A stretch of DNA of 57,327 nucleotides from Deltaproteobacteria bacterium. Its GTDB lineage: Bacteria; Bdellovibrionota; FAC87; UBA2466. Both the position numbers and the translations under genes were made by a program. Position 1 is the first letter of the stretch. Each line of letters starts with the position of its first letter. The stretch spans positions 1-57,327 of the forward strand of contig OMIX01000061.1 of NCBI GenBank assembly GCA_900299195.1. The letters run 5' to 3'. Positions 33,241 to 41,336 of the stretch are shown here, in pieces. The notes under the pieces were generated by a model. It was not told the origin of the DNA, made no database searches, and saw nothing but the letters and a program-made list of their open reading frames with translations.

Positions 33241-34715
33241 ACCGATTTAAGTTTGGTGTACTCTTCAAGTGAATGACGAGCCATCTCTTTACCCCACCCA
33301 CTCTGTTTGACTCCCCCGAACGGAGAGGCAAAATCATAACACCCGTAATGATTCACAAAAACCATCCCAGCATCGAGCTGAGTTGCCACACGGTGAGCTC
33401 GCTTGGCGTCGTCACTGTAGACTCCAGCCGCTAGGCCGTAAGGAGTTCCATTTGCAATCGCAATAGCCTCTTCTTCGGTTTGGAACTTAATCAAACAAAG
33501 AACTGGACCAAAGATCTCCTCTTGAGCAATTCGCATATTATTTTTGACATCACCGAAAATAGTAGGCCGAATAAAGAAGCCACCCGATTTTTCACTGTAG
33601 GGATCCCTTCCCCCGCCACACAATAATTTGGCCCCTTCTTTTTTCCCGAGTTCGATGTAATTCAGTATTTTTTGATAATGCCCCTCATGCGCTTGGGGCC
33701 CCTGTTGTGTTTTTGAGTCAAAAGGGTCTCCACACACGATGGCCTCGGCTTTGGGGATTAATCGTGAAACAAACTCAGAATAAATTTTTTCGTGAATAAT
33801 AAACCGAGTGGGTTCACTGCACTTTTCCCCTTTATGTGAAAACATAGCTTGAAAAGACCGAGCTACAACACTCTCCAAATCTTTGACATCATCAAAAATG
33901 ATGTTGGGCGATTTACCCCCCAGCTCTAAACTTACTCGTTTTAAATTTGAAGATGCAGCGCCTTCAGCCACTTTTTTGCCTACAGCCGTCGACCCGGTAA
34001 AAGAAATTTTGTCGATTCCTGAGTGACGTGACAAAGCCTCTCCAGCTTCGAGGTCTCCAGTAACTAGATTTAGAACTCCGGCAGGAAGAATTTTGGATTC
34101 ATGAATGAGCTCAAACACTCTTACCATCGTTAAAGAGGTAAAGGGCGAAGGCTTAACTATTAAAGTATTTCCCATGGCTAATGCAGGAGCTATTTTCCAG
34201 CAAGCCAGCAATAAGGGAAAATTCCAGGGGACGATCAAAGCGCAAACGCCTAAAGCTTCATGTTGAGTAAAATTAATAAATCCTTTTTCTACTGGAACCG
34301 ACCCTCCGTAAATTTTATCTATCCAACCGGCATAATAATCAAACACATCTGCCGATTCAGGGAGATCATCATAGAAACTTTCTTGATAGGTCTTACCGTT
34401 ATCCAATGTCTCTAATGTGGCTAACTCCGCCTGGTGACTTCTAATAAGCTGAGCTATGCTACGAAGTACGGTGGCCCTTTCTCGTCGATTCATGCCACGC
34501 CAACTTGCATTTTCAAAAGCTGTTCTTGCACTTTTCACAGCCAAATCAACATCTGCTTTTCCGGCTAAAGAAAGAGCAGCTAACTTTTCCTTGTTAGAGG
34601 GATTGATCGAATCAAAAGTTTCTTGAGAAACACTAGGGGTCCAGGCCCCCTGAATGTACAACTGTTTCGTGGATTTTAACCAACTTTTTGCCCAATCGAG
34701 TTTTGGAGGTTGCAT
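33222..34715 (-). CDS. Aldehyde dehydrogenase, betaine-aldehyde-dehydrogenase-like
   Basis: A 497-residue NAD(P)-dependent enzyme with the catalytic Cys299 (GEKCSEPTR), the general-base Glu264 (LELGGKSP), the cofactor FTGSTAVGKKV, and TLDNGKTYQES, which is typical of the betaine/aminoaldehyde subgroup. VPWNFPLLLACWKIAPALA and FGGVKQSGWGKEMA complete the family pattern. It would oxidise an aldehyde made by the oxygenase gene upstream of it. It lies 19 bases after that gene and overlaps the transporter gene. The exact aldehyde is unknown. Confidence 0.92.
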   Translation of the reverse strand: MQPPKLDWAKSWLKSTKQLYIQGAWTPSVSQETFDSINPSNKEKLAALSLAGKADVDLAVKSARTAFENASWRGMNRRERATVLRSIAQLIRSHQAELATLETLDNGKTYQESFYDDLPESADVFDYYAGWIDKIYGGSVPVEKGFINFTQHEALGVCALIVPWNFPLLLACWKIAPALAMGNTLIVKPSPFTSLTMVRVFELIHESKILPAGVLNLVTGDLEAGEALSRHSGIDKISFTGSTAVGKKVAEGAASSNLKRVSLELGGKSPNIIFDDVKDLESVVARSFQAMFSHKGEKCSEPTRFIIHEKIYSEFVSRLIPKAEAIVCGDPFDSKTQQGPQAHEGHYQKILNYIELGKKEGAKLLCGGGRDPYSEKSGGFFIRPTIFGDVKNNMRIAQEEIFGPVLCLIKFQTEEEAIAIANGTPYGLAAGVYSDDAKRAHRVATQLDAGMVFVNHYGCYDFASPFGGVKQSGWGKEMARHSLEEYTKLKSVWVRYS

Positions 34716-34734
34716 GTTTTCGTTCTCCTATTTT

Positions 34735-35547
34735 CTAGCTCAAGGGCTCAGTTCTTCCATATCTGATTTTTCTTAGATATTCGGTGCTCATCACATTGGG
34801 TTCGGCTGCGTACCCCAGAAGCCCCATCAAACGTGAAGTTTCTCCCTCGATTTTAGTCACCCGATGCAGAGAATATCGCCCTTGAAACACCAATAAAGTT
34901 CCCGGACAATTTGGAATATGGATCACTCTTTCTCGATTACCCTTTAAAATCGATTGGACTGCTTCGTAATTTTCCTGACGAGGGGCACGAATTCTAGGCA
35001 CATACTCAAACGCTCCGCCTTTTTCTGAATTGCGAACAGAAAGAGATGTCACAAAATCGCTTTGATCAAAGTGCCAACGTAAGTAGTCGTCTTTTTTCAT
35101 GACCGAAAGATTCAAGGCCCCCATCGGATCCGCATACTGATAAAGTTTAGGCAAACCAAGAAGGGTTCGAATGAACTCCATAAAATGGGGCCATTCATAA
35201 ATTTTTCGCAGCAAAAACTCTTTAGGGAATTGATCATATCCCACCGCACCGAGCGAAGTGGTTTCAGTCCAACGCCGTACATGATTTTCGGGTAAAGAAT
35301 TTTCAGGTTCATCTAAGTAGGCATTGCCCACAAGCGCATTCCAAAAAGCAGATTTTTCAAGCTGACTCGACTCAAGCTCCATCTGTGAAATGCCTTTTGG
35401 GGTTAAAAACCCAGGCATTTCAGCAGCCCCTAAACTATCTAGTTGGGATTGAGCTTTTTTAAGAATTTGCTCAGTTTTGGGGTGGTTGAGGTCATAAATC
35501 GGATAGGCCTCTAAATCGACAAGATGCTGAAACCATTGACTTTCCAT
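34735..35547 (-). CDS. 2-oxoglutarate/Fe(II) oxygenase, BesD/HalB-like family but with Asp ligand
   Basis: A 270-residue protein. The iron facial triad is His159-x-Asp161 (RWHFDQSDF) and His228 (GRYSLHRVT), with Arg239 as the 2OG-binding residue. The KGGAFEYVPRIRAP, VIHIPNCPGTLLVFQGRYS and AAEPNVMS blocks resemble the group that includes BesD-type amino-acid halogenases. Those lack the iron-binding Asp, whereas here Asp161 is present, so a hydroxylase is expected. First gene of the four-gene catabolic operon. Hydroxylation next to a quaternary nitrogen could release an aldehyde for the dehydrogenase. Confidence 0.75.
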   Translation of the reverse strand: MESQWFQHLVDLEAYPIYDLNHPKTEQILKKAQSQLDSLGAAEMPGFLTPKGISQMELESSQLEKSAFWNALVGNAYLDEPENSLPENHVRRWTETTSLGAVGYDQFPKEFLLRKIYEWPHFMEFIRTLLGLPKLYQYADPMGALNLSVMKKDDYLRWHFDQSDFVTSLSVRNSEKGGAFEYVPRIRAPRQENYEAVQSILKGNRERVIHIPNCPGTLLVFQGRYSLHRVTKIEGETSRLMGLLGYAAEPNVMSTEYLRKIRYGRTEPLS

Positions 35548-35582
35548 GATTATTTCCCCCTTTCAACCCAAACCGGGGAAAT

Positions 35583-35611
35583 AAAATACAACGCTACGCA
35601 CAAATTACCAA
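35583..35611 (-). promoter_or_regulatory. Candidate promoter of the oxygenase-dehydrogenase-BCCT-MAL operon
   Basis: On the minus strand, TTGGTA (35606-35611) and TATTTT (35583-35588) are spaced by exactly 17 bases, just upstream of the oxygenase start at 35547. The matches to consensus are 4/6 and 4/6. AGGGGGA lies seven bases before the ATG as ribosome site. Confidence 0.45.
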
Positions 35612-35643
35612 GCTAATTTTTCATAGGCCAGGCCTGAACCTAA

Positions 35644-36414
35644 TTACTGCCCCGTCGAAAGAACCCTGACTCCGCCGCTGGGGGCTCTTGGCATCGCGAT
35701 CACACTGGACATTTCAAGGAGCCTGGCTCTTTGATTTTCTCGAACCAAGGTTCTGATTCGAATACTTAAAGTAGTAAAGCTATTAGGATCGTTAGGTATC
35801 GAGAGCGGATTATGGCTAATACATAGGCTAGACGCTAAAGTCGTTCCATCATCAGCAACATTGGCAGTCGCCGGAGCTTCCGCCCCCCCTGAAAATCTTA
35901 AAACCAAACCGGGACGATTCGAAAATCGAGAACGAATAACTGGAACTTGTCCTCCCACACAAGGCGAGCACTCCTGAATGGCCGTGACTTCAAACGGTTG
36001 AATTGGAACCCCAGGAGAAGGTGCAACACATTCGGTGGTGATGTTTTGGGTGAAATAGGTGGCGATATTGTTAGCATCTAAATAACGATCCATATTGAGT
36101 ATCGAAAATCTCAAAGCTGCGTCGCCGCAATTGGCTAAGCTGGGGTTTCCATTTACCACAAAAGAGCAATTTCGATTTTGATAAGGGTTATTGAGGATTG
36201 TTGAGGCTCCAGGGTAAGAATTTCTCGACTGTGCAATTTGTTTCTTAGTGGTCTCTAAGAACTCTCTCATTCTCTGCTCAGTTTGAGCACGCAAAGTCGC
36301 ATTGACTTGGGCCTGCTTTGAACTTGATATAAATCGTGCCGCCGAGATCGCGATAATGCCTCCGACGACAACTCCCAATGCCAACTCAATCAAGGAAACA
36401 CCTCGTTCCATCAA
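35644..36414 (-). CDS. Type IV prepilin-like protein (pseudopilin)
   Basis: A 256-residue protein with a classic prepilin N-terminus: a short leader MMERG, cleaved after Gly, then VSLIELALGVVVGGII with the Glu at mature position 5 and a single membrane helix. The globular part has several Cys and an all-beta look (CSPCVGGQVPVIRSRFSNRP). Glu5 allows insertion in a filament. It is the last of four co-directional genes (38101-40656, 37128-38051, 36433-37131, this one), all but one prepilin-like. A minor pilin or type II secretion-like pseudopilin is likely. Confidence 0.85.
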   Translation of the reverse strand: MMERGVSLIELALGVVVGGIIAISAARFISSSKQAQVNATLRAQTEQRMREFLETTKKQIAQSRNSYPGASTILNNPYQNRNCSFVVNGNPSLANCGDAALRFSILNMDRYLDANNIATYFTQNITTECVAPSPGVPIQPFEVTAIQECSPCVGGQVPVIRSRFSNRPGLVLRFSGGAEAPATANVADDGTTLASSLCISHNPLSIPNDPNSFTTLSIRIRTLVRENQRARLLEMSSVIAMPRAPSGGVRVLSTGQ

Positions 36415-36432
36415 AGCACCTTCTTTCTGGGT

Positions 36433-37131
36433 TCACTGAGAGTAGATTCGAGAACCAGACTTTTTAAAAACTCCATTCGGGTCATTGGCTCTTTTAAAAT
36501 AAATCAAGTAAGAAATTTTGATTTCTCTCCCGACCCGACTAGGATTTCTAAATTGATCGCAGGTAAGCGCTTGCGCCAACACTCTTTCCTGCATGGCCCG
36601 ACTTGAAGAACTTAACTCCAACCGAACCTTCGCAAATGCTCCAGCTAAACCTTGAAAGCTCTGGCCTGCTAATCCTTCAAACCCCATACAAAAAAGATAA
36701 ACGCCCGGTTGGCTATTGGGAACGGTGGGAATTCCATCAGGGCAGCTATTAAATACCGAATTTAATTCCGTTTGCATCAAATCAGCTGAAGCTTGCGATG
36801 TTTGTAACTGTGTAGAAAGTTGTGTTTTAAGAGTCCCTGCTAAAACTCTCGCAGAACCTTGGTCCCCCAAGGGTAAATTCATATTGTTTAAGGCCGCGAC
36901 TGAACAACTGGAAAGATTCAGCAAAGCTTGCTGCCCCAGAAGTTCAACAAAAGCGTTCTCATAGTCAATAAAACTGGTCTTAGCTTTTACAGTAGCTCGA
37001 CTTCTTCCCATGGAAAAAAAAGCTTGAGACATCGCTACCACCACTACGCCTAAAATAGCAATGCTGACCAAACCGATAATTAGAGTATTGCCCTGCTTAG
37101 ACCTAATGATTGATTCCAATCTGCCACTCAT
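36433..37131 (-). CDS. Pilin-like protein lacking Glu5
   Basis: A 232-residue protein whose N-terminus (KQGNTLIIGLVSIAILGVVVVAMS, with Gly just before the membrane helix) resembles a prepilin with cleavage after Gly and mature NTLIIG. The usual Glu5 is replaced by Ile, as in tip-type pseudopilins (GspK-like) or PilX-like proteins. The rest has three Cys and a beta-rich domain. It starts 4 bases into the upstream gene end and is 18 bases from the next prepilin gene. Confidence 0.7.
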   Translation of the reverse strand: MSGRLESIIRSKQGNTLIIGLVSIAILGVVVVAMSQAFFSMGRSRATVKAKTSFIDYENAFVELLGQQALLNLSSCSVAALNNMNLPLGDQGSARVLAGTLKTQLSTQLQTSQASADLMQTELNSVFNSCPDGIPTVPNSQPGVYLFCMGFEGLAGQSFQGLAGAFAKVRLELSSSSRAMQERVLAQALTCDQFRNPSRVGREIKISYLIYFKRANDPNGVFKKSGSRIYSQ

Positions 37132-38051
37132 TCGGGTTTTCCTTTTTTAGCTGCCTTTTCATTTTCCGGCTTAGCACAAGCTGCCACATCGTATTTAGGA
37201 AGCTCTAAAATTAAAGTATCTTTTTGGAAGATCACGGGAAGAGAACGCAAAGTTTCGATAGCTTCCTGAGCTTTATCAATTCCCGCTTCTACTCTTTGGC
37301 CCTGAAACTTACGCTCTTGACTCATTTTTTTTATTTCATCAAAAGGCTGCTTCCCTTGCGGGCTTTTCTCAAAAAGACTCAAGCCATTTTCATCCAATAA
37401 AAAATACTGATAAAAAATGACCCTCTCTTCTTTTCCAGCGTCTTTTTTTGCGAGCAAATGTTCATTAAAAATTTCGTTGATATCTTTGATTTTTTTGTTC
37501 TGACAGGAGCTTCCCCCCTTACTGGTACAAAGATAAAATCCAAGTTGAATTGGGTCCTTGCTCGCTTTGATCTTAAACTGAGTTCTAGTGACTCCTGAAC
37601 TCAAAAATTCTTTGGGAACTTCCCAGGAAAATGACTTAGTCCCTTGACTCATTCCTTCTAGAGTTGCTAACAGTCGGTTTTCGGGTGCTGCTTTTAAATC
37701 CATCGCGATGGCGTCTGCATCGCCGGGTTGACAGCCCATCTTAACTTTTAACTCTATATTCAATACGGAATCTTCCCCCTCCTTGGGCAAAGACAAAGTC
37801 GTCATATTGGCATTTCGAAGAGCCAGGTCCTTTTTTTCCCATTCCACCACTTGTTGAGGGGACATGAGTTGAGGAGTGGGGATTGCGGCAATTTCAGCAG
37901 ACCCACTCGAAGGTGGAATCGCGGAAACTGGAGATTGAGATAAAGCATTTTCAGACTGGACAGTCGCTACTTGAGAACGTGTTTTTAAAATGATGAGCAT
38001 CAAAACAACAGCACACACTCCCCCTAAAACTAAAAGTTGTCTTTGTTTCAT
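37128..38051 (-). CDS. Membrane-anchored protein of the pilin-like operon
   Basis: A 307-residue protein with an N-terminal membrane segment (LLVLGGVCAVVLMLIILK) and an otherwise extracytoplasmic body. A Pro/Ser-rich linker (residues 35-65) leads to a beta-rich domain (VLNIELKVKMGCQPGDADAIAMDL) and then a charged helical end. No family recognised. It is in frame between the two E5-less pilin-like genes and overlaps the next by 4 bases, so it is probably a structural or assembly part of the same filament system. Confidence 0.6.
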   Translation of the reverse strand: MKQRQLLVLGGVCAVVLMLIILKTRSQVATVQSENALSQSPVSAIPPSSGSAEIAAIPTPQLMSPQQVVEWEKKDLALRNANMTTLSLPKEGEDSVLNIELKVKMGCQPGDADAIAMDLKAAPENRLLATLEGMSQGTKSFSWEVPKEFLSSGVTRTQFKIKASKDPIQLGFYLCTSKGGSSCQNKKIKDINEIFNEHLLAKKDAGKEERVIFYQYFLLDENGLSLFEKSPQGKQPFDEIKKMSQERKFQGQRVEAGIDKAQEAIETLRSLPVIFQKDTLILELPKYDVAACAKPENEKAAKKGKPE

Positions 38052-38100
38052 GTTCGTCCCGTCGGACTATTTTATCACGGTATCCTTGAACCTCCCAATG

Positions 38101-40656
38101 CTAGGGAAGAGTTTTAGTTTCTTTTTTCAACTTAACTTGGGTAGTCAAATCACCTGAGGGAATACCATTAGCTAAAATAAGATGTCCCTCTGAGACCTCA
38201 GTGTCCAATTCCAAATTGTACACCGTGGTAGTTTTTTTATTGCGGACTTTAATGACTCGAGAAACTTTTTGAGGTTGTTTTTCACCCATCAGAAGATCAT
38301 TGGGTCTTAACTGGTCTGCTCGTACCCATCCGATTTGAGTTAAAAAGGGATGATCTTCAGTGACTCTAACGGAACGGTTGCCGGCTTTAACTTCATAAAG
38401 AGGACGATTTTCAGGTCCTTTTACTATTTTTTTAATTCTAACGGGGGTTTGATACAAAGGATTGTATACCCAATCTGCTTCAGAAAGATCAGCGACTCTT
38501 TTCTCACTTCCGTTGGCGAGAGTAACCCGAGTATCCCCCACAAAGCAGCCTTGAGTTCTTAAGTGATATTTCTGGATAGTACAGTTTGCATCTCTCTTGT
38601 TTCCGATTTGGGCTAAAACTGCATTACCGCCAAAAAGAGGAAAATAATAACTTCCATTGTAATACTGGACGTGACTCTTCCTCTGTTCCCAGTTTAATTC
38701 CACCCCTTGAACTGTGTACTTCTGAGGAGTCACCCAAGCGGTCTCCCCGTATTTACCGTACTTCCACTCACCACACTCATAGTAGTGGATGTTTCGATTT
38801 CGGTCGGTCCAAGAGCAGGTTTGAGAAAAATACTTCCATATTTCCTGTTGGTCCCAGATCCCAGTCAAATACTGAAAAGTCCCGGTGCAATAGCTCGAAT
38901 TACTGCAGGGTTCGACTATGGGGTTTAGGTGAGTTGCGTGAAGAACTGAGCTTTCACCCGTTGAAAATAAAACTCCAGTTAAGGGGCCGTATTTTCGACT
39001 GAAAGGCCAAGAACCAAAATAAGAACTGTAATACGCAACTGCTTGAGGATCATTCAAATCACACACTTTATTCAAGTACTCCGCCCCTGACCAAGAGCCC
39101 CCTGGACCTCTAGCTTCAACTACTATCGTTTCTCCTTGGACCATGTTTCTTCGAGAGTAAAAAACACTTCCCGTTTTGTACCTTGGGCTTGAAGGATTAT
39201 TATCAAAGTTGGTGACAGGAATCCCCCCAATGCTGGCATAGTCCACATGGCCAGAGTCGGGAAAATTACAATTGATACTAATGGTGAACCCCTCTCCCTG
39301 AAGTAGCTCTTGGCCCCCTTCTCGAAAACGATCCGAACCGAAACTAGAAACACATTTGGGTTTAGGGGGTGGGACCACAGTCAAGTCTAAAAAAGACTCT
39401 GAGGTCTCGCCTCGTAATCCCTGCGCCCTCAACGACACTGTCCACAATCCCTCGCGGTCATTGGTCGGGTTAATCCGAGGGGTGCCATACAAAGCCGTGT
39501 TGGTATAAAGATCTCTAGGAACAGTCAAAGTCTCAGTGGTTTGTTTAAAAAAAGTTTCGGATTGAACATTCCTAACACTCTGTCTCGGAACGGTTAAAGA
39601 ACGATAAGTTCTAAAGGAAGTTTCTGAAAGTTGGGCTGAAACCGTAATGCTATTGGTTTTGGTATCGAGACTCACTTGCCTTCCAAGGGGAATGGCGCCC
39701 ACTCCTCCTGAGCTTCTTTCTAATAAAGCTCTAGGTTCCGGTGGCATATCCATTGAAACTTCAGCAAGGGTATTTCCCACCCGTACAATCATGCTCTTTA
39801 AAACACGAGGATAAATAGGATCTGGAATCATTTTAAGAAAGCTTACCAGTCTGGAATCTATCGCATCCGTGGGCAAACTAAAGTTGGCTTGCGAAAACAA
39901 ATCTATCAGAGATTTAGGATCAAGTAACATAAGGTTAGCGAATCCTATATAGGCCTGATGAAAATCGGAGGGCCTTTTTGTTTTCTCTAAAGAAAAAAGC
40001 TTGCTCGTATCAAGAGTGAAATAAGAATAACTGCAGTCCTCAGTTTGAAGTTGATTAGTCAACCTGACTTCCGGGTTTAATAAGGTTTCACATTTTCCAA
40101 CAGATGGGCTCTTTTTCCCGGTAACTTGAATAAGAGGAAGATTGATGGGGCTTCCATTAGCTTTCTTTAAATTAGGATTCACCTGATTCGCATCCGGAGC
40201 GGGTCTAAAAAGCATCAAGTTGGGTTTAAAGTTTGAGTCATTCAATTCTGCGAGATTTGGATAAGGTTCCACAAAAACGAATGGCTGCTGATCCCCGGTG
40301 TTGGGAACTCCAGATTCACCATGGCTATAAAATCGAGCAGCTCTTATTTGATTGGGCAGAAGGTATTGTTCTACTCCCTTCAATTTAAATTTCTCGCTCA
40401 ATAAACCTAATGCACTTTGATCCTTGCCATTCGCCTCACTTTTTTGCATTAAAGAAATAGCACTTTTGTTTGCCATTCCCACTTGTTGCATCACAAAAAC
40501 GATAGAAGCTAACCCTAGGGTAGCTGCCAACATAATGACTAAGATCGTGTTTCCCGAATTTTGGCGAAAATACTTCACAAACGTCCTTTTGCTATTTTCT
40601 AATTCTATTTCTCCCTTCATTTTAACAGGATATGCCCCTCTCTCATTAGGCAGCAA
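38101..40656 (-). CDS. Pilin-like large protein with C-terminal Hint (hedgehog/intein) domain
   Basis: An 851-residue protein (ATG 40620 would give 839). Near the start, NSGNTILVIMLAATLGLASIVFV looks like a prepilin helix after Gly, again without Glu5. The middle (200-700) is beta-rich with Ig-like stretches and several Cys. From Cys704, GCFVGDTRVTLANGSEKRV starts a Hint domain: TEDHPFLTQIGW is block B, and VYNLELDTEVSEGHLILANG the last block. The terminal His-Asn for splicing is missing, so self-cleavage or a thioester at Cys704 is likely, not splicing. The first gene of the four-gene pilin-like operon. A tip adhesin processed by Hint is a possibility. Confidence 0.75.
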   Translation of the reverse strand: MLPNERGAYPVKMKGEIELENSKRTFVKYFRQNSGNTILVIMLAATLGLASIVFVMQQVGMANKSAISLMQKSEANGKDQSALGLLSEKFKLKGVEQYLLPNQIRAARFYSHGESGVPNTGDQQPFVFVEPYPNLAELNDSNFKPNLMLFRPAPDANQVNPNLKKANGSPINLPLIQVTGKKSPSVGKCETLLNPEVRLTNQLQTEDCSYSYFTLDTSKLFSLEKTKRPSDFHQAYIGFANLMLLDPKSLIDLFSQANFSLPTDAIDSRLVSFLKMIPDPIYPRVLKSMIVRVGNTLAEVSMDMPPEPRALLERSSGGVGAIPLGRQVSLDTKTNSITVSAQLSETSFRTYRSLTVPRQSVRNVQSETFFKQTTETLTVPRDLYTNTALYGTPRINPTNDREGLWTVSLRAQGLRGETSESFLDLTVVPPPKPKCVSSFGSDRFREGGQELLQGEGFTISINCNFPDSGHVDYASIGGIPVTNFDNNPSSPRYKTGSVFYSRRNMVQGETIVVEARGPGGSWSGAEYLNKVCDLNDPQAVAYYSSYFGSWPFSRKYGPLTGVLFSTGESSVLHATHLNPIVEPCSNSSYCTGTFQYLTGIWDQQEIWKYFSQTCSWTDRNRNIHYYECGEWKYGKYGETAWVTPQKYTVQGVELNWEQRKSHVQYYNGSYYFPLFGGNAVLAQIGNKRDANCTIQKYHLRTQGCFVGDTRVTLANGSEKRVADLSEADWVYNPLYQTPVRIKKIVKGPENRPLYEVKAGNRSVRVTEDHPFLTQIGWVRADQLRPNDLLMGEKQPQKVSRVIKVRNKKTTTVYNLELDTEVSEGHLILANGIPSGDLTTQVKLKKETKTLP

Positions 40657-40715
40657 TTAAGGAGTTAGCACCTCAATCCCTTCACAATTCCTTCACAATT
40701 GAACGGTGTCTGAAC

Positions 40716-40807
40716 GGTGTCAGTCTCCCATCAAGCTTAAACGGTAGCGGTCATCAACCCCAGAAAAGGTATCCGATACTTTTCAATCTTACTGGGAGAC
40801 TGACACC
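40716..40807. repeat. Structured 92-bp element with 15-bp perfect inverted ends (MITE/REP-like)
   Basis: GGTGTCAGTCTCCCA (40716-40730) and TGGGAGACTGACACC (40793-40807) are perfect inverted repeats, with an inner hairpin (AAAAGGTATC / GATACTTTT) between. Just before it, CCTTCACAATT and GAACGGTGTC occur as short direct repeats. It ends right at the DUF3293 gene stop. The TGTCAGTCTCC-type core recalls REP/MITE-like elements of bacteria with IS200-like REP transposases. It could also act as a transcript end. It is in the only gap between the two divergent genes' outer ends. Confidence 0.55.
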
Positions 40808-41218
40808 TTAAAGAAATTTGAGGAGGGGGATGCCGGAACTACCGCCGAACAGGATGGCTTTTTGTTGAAATTGGCTCGCAAGCCTTAATGCCTCAGTCTC
40901 TGAGATCCCCAAAATCAAAAAACTAACTTCAACGGGCCAACCGCCATCGGCAGAGCAACTCTCTCCGGTAAAATAGACATATCCATCTTTGATGAGAAGT
41001 TTTTCAAGTTCTTGGTTTCTCCGAATATTTTCTTGTTCTGTTAACACTTGGGATTGAGGATTAGCTGCGGTCACAAACGCCCACGTTTCAACCTGGTGCT
41101 GGTTGAGCAACTCCTTCAAATCTTGCGAGCGTTCGCCCACTCTCATTTCAAATTCGATGCCCGCCCCTTTCAATCGATAAAGAGCCAGTTGGTAGGCTTT
41201 TAGTAAGCTTTCGTTCAT
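40808..41218 (-). CDS. DUF3293 family protein
   Basis: A 136-residue cytosolic protein with DUF3293 features: TWAFVTAANPQSQVLTEQENIRRNQELEKLL, then FTGESCSADGGWPVEVSFLILGIS and a final FQQKAILFGGSSGIPLL, in the family order (TAxNP, eN, W..E.S, G..A..). The function of DUF3293 is unknown. A single gene, divergent from the TSUP gene, with the inverted-repeat element at its end. Confidence 0.85.
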   Translation of the reverse strand: MNESLLKAYQLALYRLKGAGIEFEMRVGERSQDLKELLNQHQVETWAFVTAANPQSQVLTEQENIRRNQELEKLLIKDGYVYFTGESCSADGGWPVEVSFLILGISETEALRLASQFQQKAILFGGSSGIPLLKFL

Positions 41219-41336
41219 GGGTTTATTTACTCACTTTCGAGTGAAGTATGAATCACAAGCACTCAGATATGGGCTTTTAAAAAATTCACATTTTCCTTTT
41301 TCCATTTGGATTATTTTATGTCACAAACCCACTTGA

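Noticed and set aside
34735-35547. Radical halogenase of BesD type
   Set aside because: The iron-binding Asp161 is present where halogenases have Gly or Ala, so chloride could not replace it as ligand.
38101-38547. Splicing intein in the pilin-like protein
   Set aside because: The Hint domain is at the very C-terminus, and the final His-Asn plus following nucleophile are absent, so full protein splicing is not expected.
38586-39002. Open frames opposite the large pilin-like gene, and similar ones at 4103-4477 and 52109-52462
   Set aside because: They run antisense through well-supported genes, have no ribosome site and no recognisable domain.
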